DNA of 64,000 nt from NCBI GenBank assembly GCA_032158295.1, contig CM063248.1, positions 19,183,273 through 19,247,272 of the forward strand, given 5' to 3'. Positions 22,902 to 34,900 of the stretch are shown here, one piece after another. The notes under the pieces were generated by a model. That model searched no databases. It saw only the letters and a program-made list of their open reading frames with translations, and had not been told where the DNA came from. This DNA comes from Pycnopodia helianthoides (taxonomy: Eukaryota; Echinodermata; Asteroidea; Forcipulatida; Asteriidae). Made by a program: the position numbers and the translations under genes. Position 1 is the stretch's first letter, and each line of letters opens with the position of its first letter.

Positions 22902-25900
22902 GTAAAGCACCGTTCACGGCAGCCATCTTGGCTTTGCTTTAGTTCAATGCACAAACCAGATCGAGGTTTGAGACTGGTGATTTTTCAATCGGGGGGCTCG
23001 ATGTGGTTTTGTTTTATTAGTGGTTGGAGAACCAGACAAAATGCATGGATCATACAGAAACATCCCAGGGATTTTTTTTTTTTTTGAAAGGCAGAAGTGA
23101 AAATGAGTGACTGCATTGCTAGCTGCTTGCAGTTTGTCTGCCGACATAAATTATGAATGCCTTAAAATCTTCCGAAGATTTGACCTAAGATAGAAGCCTG
23201 ATCATCTTTGCATGAAAGACATTTAGAAGGTCATGGGTTCAACTTCCACCTGATGTCTTCCTTCCTTTTTTTTTCTTCAGCATGGCCAGGTACATATTGA
23301 CTTTTTTTGCGAGTTGGATAACTGTTGAAAAAGTTCACTCAAAGGTGCCGCGAAACGCAGACCACATTGCGATCGGGATGTAGAAAACGAACAATCCGTG
23401 CGACACACAAGCAGTCACATCATTTCCAACTTACAGGCGTGTAGTCTTTGTTATCTTGTTACTTATCTGCTACGATAAAGGCAAGAACCATAGACCTCTA
23501 GAGGGCATTTTCAGAAAAATGGGATAGCATGAAAGCATATGCCCTCTGTTGGTGAAATACAGCAAGCGCATTACAGGATAGCGCACAAAAACCAGTTACA
23601 AATGCCTTGACAGAAGCCTGACCGATTCAGGAACGGGTACACATTTACAAAAATAACCGTAAACGCTCAAGCTAACATAATGTGCCCTCCCATCTGTTGC
23701 AGTGAGCACAGCAGACATTGGTTCTTCAAGGGGCGTATGGTTATCGACAAGGACGAGCATCCGCTGTCTCTCTTTAAGATGGTCATGGGAACTCAAGAAG
23801 CCAGCAATCCGAACAACGTCATCAAGTTCTCAGACAACAGCAGGTAATGCAGATTGTAACAAGTGGAGATGAGGTGGGGTTTCACACACACATACACACA
23901 AGGTGTTAGCCAAAGCTGCTTTGGTTTCTTAACCCTGATCTTACTATAGGCAACTCAATAGTCAACTGCACTCATACCCCCTCTTCCTTACCATAGGTGA
24001 CTTTAGTCGACTGCACTCATACCCCCTCTTCCTTACCATAGGTGACTTTAGTCGACTGCACTCATACCCCTCTTCCTTACCATAGGTGACTTTAGTCGAC
24101 TGCACTCATACCCCCTCTTCCTTACCATAGGTGACTTTAGTCGACTGCACTCATCACCCCCTCTTCCTTACCATAGGTGACTTTAGTCAACTGCACTCAT
24201 ACCCCCTCTTCCTTACCATAGGTGACTTTAGTCGACTGCACTCATACCCCCTCTTCCTTACCATAGGTGACTTTAGTCAACTGCACTCATACCCCCTCTT
24301 CCTTACCATAGGTGACTTTAGTCCACTGCACTCATACCCCCTCTTCCTCACCATTGGTGACTTTAGTCGACTGCACTCATACCCCCTCTTCCTTACCATA
24401 GGTGACTTTAGTCAACTGCACTCATACCCCCTCTTCCTTACCATAGGTGACTTCAGTCAACTGCACTCATACCCCCTCTTCCTTTACCATAGGTGACTTC
24501 AGTCAACTGCACTCATACCCCCTCTTCTTTACCATATGAAAATTTGTGGACTGCATTCATATGATACAACTGGTAACGGCGCAAGGCATCACCTTAAGGG
24601 GATGCAACTTTTTTATTTCAAATGTCTGGCACCCCCGACAGTATTGACAATAGGAGTCAACCAATTGGGCTAATGACTTGTGGAGCGCCGGTACGTTAAT
24701 CCGAGGTCGTTGGTTCAAATCCCGCTCTAGTCAATTTTGTCTTTGTTCAACCCCAAATTATAAAAAATTTACCCAGTCAGGTTTACCCTTGTGGTTTATT
24801 ATTTGACAAAAAATAATGATGTACATCCCCTTTATTGTTACATTATATCTTGTTGTTTTTGGCAGTGCCATTAAGGGATACAAGGTGCAGACGCTTGTTC
24901 CAGAGACTCCAGGGTAGGGGCCTCGCATTCAACAAACAGCAGGCAGAAAGACACATCATATTTACTGCAGAAACTCACAACTTCCCAACCGGTAAATTTT
25001 TTTTCTTCAAATTTTAAAGGAACATTACAGAATTGGTAAGAAAAAAACTTGTAAAATGTACTTCTGATCACAGATTTACATAAAACTTACACGGTCTAAT
25101 GATGATGATAGTAGAAAACATCCCTTGAAATGTTTCTGTCTGAAATGCCATATTTGATGAGAAATGAATAAACTCATTTTCCGATTGGAGTTTATCGCTC
25201 AGTGAGCGTTTTATTCATTTGTTGAACCTATGCAAATGTGTAATCGGTTTTTTCACTATTTTCTCGTGACCCAGGCGGCCGATCGATCTCAAACTTCTAC
25301 AGGTTTGTCAGTTTATGTATGTGATGGATTACATAAAGTGCCTACACTGCCAGCAACTGTTTTGTTAGCAAAAACCAAATCTGTAATGTTCCTATTTTAA
25401 ATAAGTTTTCTTAGGTTTAGGGTTGAAAAAATTCAAAGCAACCAATCATAAGATGTATATTTTGTTTATTGAAAGTTTGCAGAATTGTTGAATTTGGTCA
25501 CAGCATCTGTAACCCGCGATTGAATGTTTTGCTAATACTCGGCCCTCCGTGCCAACCAGCGCGGTTTGTTGATCAACAAAAGAAAGGTGCTAACTGGCGC
25601 TAACTGGTTAACAGTATTGGTGAACCCCAACGATGGGAAAATGCCCACTGTTCCTAGTCTGAGGAATTCAAAGTTAAGAGGTCACTTGTGATTAAGCAAG
25701 TCGTTGTACCAGATAGTATTCAAATCTAACTCGCAAATGACTAACTGAAATAAGCTTCGATGATTTTGACAGAATTATTTCTCTAGAGGACTGGTAACTG
25801 GTATGAATTTTATAATTGGGGTAAAGCTCTGGGATAACAACTGATCAATTGCAATCATGTAGTTTGTCGTTAAATTGGCCAAATGCCATTGAAACACATT

Positions 25901-28900
25901 GGAATGTAATTATTTACTTATCGGGTATGCTAAACCCCTGCAATTTCTTTGACTAATTCTGCTGTAGGGGTGGCTCCATTCAGTGGGGCAACTACAGGGA
26001 CCGGTGGTCGTATACGGGATGTACAAGCTGCCGGCCGAGGTGCTCATGTTGTGGCAGGAACGGCAGGATATTGCTTCGGGAACCTACATATTCCAGGTAA
26101 AGTGCTTCGAAATAAAAAGTTGCATCCCCTTAACATAATCCTTCTGCTACCTACCCAGGTTGTATCGTAAACTTGGGTGTGATCCCTGGCTACACAGCAG
26201 TTAAAGGTTGTATGGCTTCCGACTGGCAGCCCCGAAACAAACATATTGACAAAATAGGGAGACCGCCAAAATAGGGCTAGATAGCTCAGTTGGTAGAGTG
26301 CGGCACGCTAATCCGTAGGTTGCAGGTTCATGTCCCGCTCTAGTCAATTTTTCTTTGTTCAACCCCAAAATACATGAAAGGAAACATTGTGTTCTGTTGA
26401 AGAGCACGGTTGTGTTTCCATCGCGCCTTCCATCGCACATTAATAAGTATAGAGGGCAGTGTTTCCCCCTGCTCATTCAACCGTGAGGCGGCCCACCCTT
26501 GCTACTTTCAGTGACCACTTGTTCTTTTTTTTGCCAACATCACTACCCGCTGAGAAGATTTGCCGTAAGGGAAACATGTGATGAAAAATGTTCATTTTTC
26601 ATTACATGAATCACCCATTAAATAGATTTTGTTTTCAGTATACCCCTAAACCTGTGGACATTTTTGTGTTTTCAGATTGAGAGGGGAAAATTACCAGTAG
26701 ATTATTCTGCTATACATTTTGGGGGGTAAAATAGAAGATTATAGTGCGCCAAGGCACCACATGGGCAACTTGAGATCTATCTGTTGTTTGAGCGTGAAAT
26801 TTGGATGAACGCCATTTCTGCCAGCAAATGTTTTGTATGACATTGATAGCAGTAGTCGTTGTCTGCACTGGTTTATTGTTACACCAAAAGAGTCCGCTTG
26901 CTGAAATGGTGTCCGGTGCACATTTCACATTTCAGCCTAAGTTCTCTGTCTTACGCCTTCAGTATTCTATAATCTTTGGGTAAATTTTTTTGGTTTCCTT
27001 TTTGACGTGTTTAGAGTACGATCTACCGTGGGAAGAGACATCCTTCGAGTACCCATCCAACATGGCGTCCGCCCTGCAGGTGGCCGTCCAGGCAAGCAAC
27101 GGGGCGTCGGACTACGGCAACAAGTTCGGGGAGCCGGTGCTGACCGGTTTCGCCCGGTCGTTCGGCATGGTGGTCGGTGATGGGGACAGACGAGAGTGGG
27201 TTAAGCCGATCATGTTCAGCGGTGGCATGGGGTCCATGGAGGGTGGTCATGTGACTAAGCAAACCCCAGAAACAGGTAAGTGAAGGCGGGTTTGGACAGA
27301 TCTTTGGTCAGCCCCAGTAAGATGCAAACCTGCGTCAGTGAAAAAATGTTGTAACTTTGTATTTCGACAATTCACATGCACACAAGGCTACATATAAAGC
27401 AATGTATCTCGTACCATTGGGTTTTGTCTACAAAAAGACACACTATTGCAGTTTTAATACTATATTTTGTGAAAGTACCGCATTTGGGGTACAGGATTTT
27501 TTGTGTGTGGTACCTGCTGCTAGATGCAGGATTGGAGCTGGCCTCTCATCACCGAGTCGCACTCGGTGGTCTAGTGGTCGAGGTATCTGCTCTAGAATGT
27601 GGGGGTCGTGCTGTCGAACTCCACCCAAGTGTTTTTATTATCTGCAGGGTTCGGAAGTGCTGATTACACACAAGTGTAAGGGTGAAAATAATTTTTTTGT
27701 CATTCTGTATCTCCCCATGGAATGAAATCCCACCCGAGTACTATGCCTGTGGATTTTTGTCTGTAGGACTCTGGGGTCGACTTCACAAAACTCTTCCTAA
27801 CTTAGGACTAGTCCTAGGCAATGGTAAGAGATAGGACTAGTCTTAAGTTAAGACCAGTTACTGGTCCTAACTTCAGATAAGACTAGTCTTATCTCTTTGT
27901 GAAATCGGCCCCTGGAAGCACTGAGTATACAGTGAGTATCACACATTAGTTTGGGGGGACACTAAAATTAAGATTTTTCTGCTAACACACTGATGTAATA
28001 TAACTGAAATAATATCTTAATGAGTAATACAAATCTTGATATACAGATCAGATTGCTCTGATCGAGAAAATAAAAAACTTGTACATCATAGCAGTTTCCT
28101 TTCCCAAAACATTTTCTCCCCCTCCCCAGGAATGAAAGTGGTAAAGCTCGGGGGCCCTGTGTACCGCATCGGTGTAGGCGGGGGTGCGGCCTCTTCCATT
28201 CAGGTCCAGGGGGACAACACGGAGGAGCTTGACTTTGGCGCCGTGCAGCGGGGGGACGCCGAGATGGAGCAGAAGATGAACAGGGTCATCCGCGCCTGCA
28301 TAGAGATGGGGACCAAGAATCCCATATGCAGTATCCACGACCAGGGTGCTGGTGGAAACGGTAAGGATAGGGCTGCGGCTGACTCAATGCCACTTTGGCT
28401 ACGGCTGATGGTCGTTGGCTGCATAGATGGCGGTGACGAGTAAGCCGTAGCCGTTGTCAGAGTCATTCATGTCGTCACCATTTGCACGAAATGATGAATC
28501 TGCACCAAAGCCAAAATCCTGTGCTTGGTGAAAATTGTGCTTGAAGTTTAACAATTTTTTTGAAAATGCGTTTAGGAGACTGCTTTTGTCTTTTACATTT
28601 TAATACCCAAATAAAGCCCTTTTTACGGTAAAACTGTCTGCTTGGTCAACCCTGCTTGCAAATTTCAAATGTTGATGATTTTGATGTGAGAAAGCATATA
28701 TATGGTTTTTCCATTTCTGTGTTTTGTATCCTAAAACTGTCCTCATTAGTGGGTTTTTTGACTGTTTGTTGTTGATTGTCCGTTCGGTCCATAGGCAATG
28801 TGTTGAAGGAGATATCTGACCCGGCCGGTGCCCTGATCCGTGCCAAAGAGTTCCAATTGGGCGATCCAACTATCAACACCATGGAGCTATGGGGCGCCGA

Positions 28901-31900
28901 GTACCAGGAGAGCAATGCCATTCTCATTCCAGGGGAGGCGGAAGGCATCCTGAGCGACATCTGCCAGAGGGAGAAATGCCCAGTGTCATTTGTGGGAGAC
29001 ATTACCGGGGATGGTAAAGTAAGAGCCCAAATGGACACGTCATGATTTTTACCTTGGACGTTCTTCATTAATGTTACTTATTTTATTTTTTAAATTCAGT
29101 AGTACTTGAAAAATGTTGATAATTATGGGCAGACCTAAATACAGACTTGGTAGTCAACAGTTCAGATATATTTATATTACAATAAGTCAGGTGATATAAT
29201 TTTGATTTTACCCTTTACACTGATGTGTGATTGAAGAATGCACAGTCTACTCGGGTGGGATTTGAACCCACGACCGCCGCAATCTAGAGCAGAAGTTTAA
29301 ACTGGTGTAATCTTTAGTATTGGTGATCATTTGCATCTAACACCATTGCGAGTGGTTATGAACGAAATAACTGCATGCTACTGAAGATAAAACTCGGCTT
29401 AATCTGGATACAGCATTACACAGCATAAAGAGCAGAAAAGTGGACATCAACTCATCATATCATGGAGTGGATCTTAGTTTCATCTGAGGTTTTCAGAGAG
29501 TAACGTTACACCAACGGGCATGCCTGGTGATGAGAGGACAGTTCAAATCCTATAATCATCCGCGGATACCACTAACAGTAATTGATGCAATGATTCCATG
29601 GGGGGATACAGAATAACCAAATTATTTTCACCATTACATTTGTGTGTAATAATCACTCTATACGCGGTGCTTTACGAATCCTGCAGAAATCAAATCCACA
29701 GGCTACTTGGGTGGGATTCGAATGCGCGACCCTTGCATTCTAGAGTAGATGTCTTAACCCTTATACCACCGAGCATGCCTTGTGACCAGAGGCCAGTTTG
29801 AATCCTGTGATTGGCAGTGGGTACCGCAGACCACAAGATGCAAAAGGGCTGGTATTTTTATTCATCTGCTTTCACTGACGGACAACACAAAAAAAAAAAT
29901 AAATAAATAATTGTTTCTTCTTCATATCCTCAGATACGACTTGAACAAGACGAGGCGGAGTGTGTGGTAAATGGCGCCCTCAACGACGAGTCTGCTAGTA
30001 AGAAGAAGAGGTCGTGCTCGTACCCTGTTGACCTTGACCTTGAGTGGGTCTTGGGGTCAATGCCCAGGAAGGTGAGAAGCATTGTGGGGATGCAAAGGTC
30101 ACAAATGATACCTCGTTATTCAAGAGTTTGTCGTGTGTTGGTGATTTATTTAAATTTTTGATGTTTTACTGTAGCGCTTCATCATATTTATCAAAGTAAT
30201 CTGTCGGACAAATTCAAGTTTTCCATTTGTCTCTGTCTCTAGCCAGTCTTGTGTAGTTGCTCCCATCTGTGGACCCTGTAACCTCGTTTACAAAGAGAGT
30301 GACCCTGTACATTCCAGGACATTTTCTGGCAGGCGAGATACTACAACGGGCACTTGGAGAAATTCCCATTTTGCATCATAATTACCACATAAAATTCAAG
30401 AGTTGTTAAAATAACAGCTGAACAAGTTTTGAGATGAGACATTCTTCATATTAAAAGTTGAATATCAATTCATAAATACCTGGGACAGTTTATCCATTCT
30501 GATTGGACGAGAGGACATCACGTGGCCGTGTTTAAACAGACGATATAACACCGGCTAGAAGTGTTTAAAAATGGCCTGGCAACTTTTTGTCAAAGAGGGC
30601 GCTATCACGTTTGCGCGGAGCGCACAAATTTGGTAAGCCGCATAGTTTATTTCGCGCAAGTTGGAAACTTGCGTGCGATAGCTTGAAACTCAAGTTCGAA
30701 AACTGCGCGACGCGGTTTTTTCTACAGGCATAGAAATTCAACGCCGAGTCGAGGTGAGCTAAGGCTAAACTGTCAGATTTGTTCTCAACTTTTACAGGGT
30801 TTTTGGATATTTTTAGGAGAAAGGTATTTATGAATGGGAATCAAAGTGTGTTGAATCGGTTTTAAACTAGTGTTTAAACCCGCCAAACCACTAGTTTAAA
30901 ACCTCTTCACCACACATTGATTCCCTTAGTAATAAGTGACAAGGGAAACTGACTGGGTAGATTTCAAATAGTTTTGGGTTGAACAAAGAAAAATTGACTA
31001 GCTCTGGTAAATTTTTAATTTTTTTTTCCAACCCAAAATTACAATGAAAATCATTCTTGTTCTTTTTTATTCCTCTTCATACCAACCTGTAGATATTCAA
31101 CATGGACCGTGTCAAGCCCAAACTCAAGCCACTTGACCTGCCGGCAAATCTCACGGTCAGAGATGCCGTTAACCGCGTTCTACGTCTGCCGTCTGTGGCC
31201 AGCAAACGATACCTCACAAACAAGGTCAGCCGACGAGGATAGATTGAAGTGGCTACTAGTCATTTAAAACTGTTGTTTATTTCAATACATTGACAACAAA
31301 CTTGCATAGCTTTAATCCTTTAAAGATCATTCACTTCTGTGTAATCATCGCCATCTGCCCAGACATTGCTAATCTTGTTGAGTTTTTGCCCCGTTATTTT
31401 CAGGAAAAATGTCGGGAAAATCATTAAGAAACAAAAATACACGGTTTTGTTTTAGAGTTGTAGATTCTATGTTAAAGGAACATTACGGAATTGGTAAGAA
31501 CAAATATACTTTTTGATCACAGATTTACATAAAACTTACACGGTCTAATGATGATGATAGTAGAAAACATCCCTTGAAATATTTCTGTCTGAAATGCCAT
31601 ATTTGATGAGAAATGAATAAACTAACTTGCCGATTTGAGTTTATCGCTCAGTGAGCGTTTTATTCATTTGTTGAATCTATACAATTTCTGTGCAAAATGT
31701 GTAATCGGTTTTTCACTATTTTCTCATGACCCAGATGGCCCGATCGATCTCAAACTTCTACAGGTTTGTCAGTTGATGTATATGGTGGCTTACATAAAGT
31801 GCTTACACTGCCAGCAACTGTTTTGTTAGCAAAAACCAATTCTGTAATGTTCCTTTAACATGGGAAGCATTGTAAAATGTCATTTCGATCTGATACCTTA

Positions 31901-34900
31901 TCGTTGACCCTCTTGATTGAAAGCACAGCCATTAAGTGGTGCTATTTTTCTACCCATTCAGGTGGATCGATCAGTGACTGGCCTTGTCGCCCAGCAGCAG
32001 TGTGTCGGGCCCCTCCACACCCCGCTCGCCGATGTAGCGGTCACCGCACTGACTCATTTTGGTACCGTCGGCTCGGCTACCTCCATCGGTGAGCAACCGG
32101 TCAAGGGACTGGTAGATCCAGCCTGCGGTGCCCGGATGTCGGTCGCCGAAGCTCTGACTAACCTTGTCTTCGCCAGAGTGTCTTCGCTGAAGGTAGGTCT
32201 TCCAGGCTTCCTCCTTCAAGTTTGGTCAGGGCCTGTTGTTTGTCATGATATCGTTTTCTTGTTTTAATAACTGATCTCCTGCTGCCTTTAAAATTTCTTC
32301 ACAAAAGAGGCGAGTGGATTGCCATGAGAATAAATGCATAGCCTTTTCAGACTTGGAATTTCATCTTTGAGTGGGCAAGGCCATTTTATTTTTTTGATTT
32401 TTTGCGAAGGGCATTTACAGCAGAAATGGGAAGTCTATGGGAAATTATTGGAGGGGCACCAAGGCCAAGAGCAGGGCACAATTTCACAGAGCTGCTTAAA
32501 GAAGGAAATATTGCTTAACACTTTTCTGCTAAGCAAAGATATGCAGGGTACCGGTCACAGGCGATACACATGACATGGTATTTCAGCTGGTAGCCTTATT
32601 CTGGTAAGCACCATTTTGTTGTGCTTAGCTAATTTTATGTGCTCGAGGAGCTGCACGAAAATGGGCCCGGGGCAACAGAGGTCGTGTCCTCCGTGTTATT
32701 TCAGGCATGTTTTTTATTCCAAACCTTCATTTTCACCTGTGCTTTTCTTCTTTTGTCTGTCCTTTGTTGTTACTAGGATGTCAAATGCAGTGGCAACTGG
32801 ATGTGGCCTGCCAAGCTGCCAGGCGAGGGCGCTGCACTGTTCGATGCATGCGCAGCCATGTGTGATGCCATGAAGGAGCTGGGGATAGCGATCGATGGAG
32901 GGAAGGACTCTCTGAGCATGGCCGCTCGCGTTGGCAAAGAGACGGTCAAAGCTCCCGGTGAGAAACCTGTTTGATAACCGGCATTTATTAGGTGGTTTTA
33001 AACCAAGTATGGAAACACTGTTACTAACCCTGTTCATCCGGCCTGAGGCATTCCTGAAACTCCTTAGGAGTATGCAGCACTGCAAGATATTACATTGGGC
33101 ATATGAGAAATTGTTATTTCATAACTTAACAACATAAATCATGAATTATAAAGTTTTATGATGTGCCCCGTTTCATTGTATTAAAAGTTGATTAGAATCA
33201 TATTGGGCAGTCTCCATCGATGAAAAAATTGTTAGATTTGATGTTTTCCTCCATTAAGGCTCTGGAGCACTTTTATAAACTTGTGAATAGACCTCACGCA
33301 CATGACGTCACTCGAGTAGGGCGCCCTCACCTAGAGGTCATTGGCCAATCCTGTGTGTCACTCGTACAAATCTGTGCATTTCCAATGTTTTATCATCGGT
33401 TTACCTCTAAGATGGCGGGTTGATGACGTCAATGCATAAGGTCTATACACTGGTCTATATTTAGCCCAATCCAAAGTTAGAAGGAAGTTCTTATGATATT
33501 CTTGATTGGATTGTTGTACAGGTGCTCTTGTCATCTCAGCGTACGTTGGTTGCCCAGACATTAACTCCACTGTCACCCCTGACCTGAAATGTCCCAACGG
33601 CTGTGGTGAGTGGCAAATATTTTGAGATTTTTTATGCATTTATGTACCTAAAGCTGTTTTTTGCATGTACCTAAGGTTGTGTTGTGCATATGTACCTAAG
33701 GTTGTTTTGTGTATATTACCTATGGCTGTTTATGTATATCAATGTATATATCCAAAGAACCAGATAGCCTCTCTCTTGATGATCAGATTGCATTGATCGG
33801 GATAGGAGTCGTTAGGCCACCCGTCTTTTTCTGATTAATTCTTCACAAGAACTGTTCTTGAATACGGTTCCTTAACCCTCTTGCTGTCTGACCATTCAAT
33901 ACCATTCACTGTGGTTTTGAATGATAGATAAACTATGCCAGCCTGCAATATGATACCATGAGGGAATGCATGTACACAGTACACAGTTAGTTCTGTGCAC
34001 AGTTGTGCCACCGTACCAACCTTGGCAGTCGAATGGTTTCAAATGGTTGGTCAACTCACTGGAAAATGTTGCCAAGAGTCACTGATAGTAGGAGGGTTAA
34101 TAGAACCATATTGTTATTTCCAACAAATCGGTCAGTCTGCTCTAGTCAATATCAGGGGGCAAGAGCACGCTACCTACCTTTAATTCATCTCAACATTGAT
34201 TACTCTGTATCTCTAAAAGTGATTAGGTATCAGATTGGTTCCATTGGAACCATTCCCGAATATGGTTCTTGTAAGAACTATTTTTACTAGCCTGCTGTAG
34301 TCTACATCAGGGAGCAAGAGCAGGCCACCAACCTGTAATTCCTCTGTGTCTCTCAGTGTGATTTATAAGAATGATGTGTAGCAATAGAATGGGAGATCCC
34401 CCCAACTATGTTTGCTTCTTAGAATGTGAAGGACTGAAGTTTGAGAACAGGAACGCACATTTCAGACAGGTTCTTTGTTGGACAGCATGTGCGCACGGTC
34501 ACAATTGCAGTTGGTCCATGCATTAAGGAGCAAAACAATTATGGAAATTTCAAAAAATAATCCCCCCCCCCCCTGTGAGCACGGACAAATTTAGGAAATC
34601 CCAACAGTTGGTGCAGGCCTGGAATTACATCCTGGAGAGAGCAAGGCCATTTTTCAATTTGCAAAGGACACTTCCATCCGAAAATCTTAAAGATGGATAT
34701 GAACGAGATAATAAAATACGCTGCATGTTTAAATTCATGTTTGCTGGAGTGTAATAAAGACCTTTGTTTCACTTACACAAAGTTTCAAAATTTCAGACAT
34801 GTTTTTAAAAAGACAATAATTTGACGTGAGTCTGTTGCATTGCAGCAGCCGTTTCGCGAAATGAGCGTGTCGTCATCAATTGATTTACAAATCATTAATA

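Noticed and set aside
24131..24496. 121-codon repeat protein ([13 protein letters not shown] units)
   Set aside because: Produced by a 45-bp minisatellite inside PFAS intron 6; no start context or homology.
24866..24991. A 26-bp intron or programmed frameshift explaining the break in PFAS exon 7
   Set aside because: A GT...AG pair exists but 26 bp is too short for splicing, and no slippery site or pseudoknot is evident; an indel is simpler.
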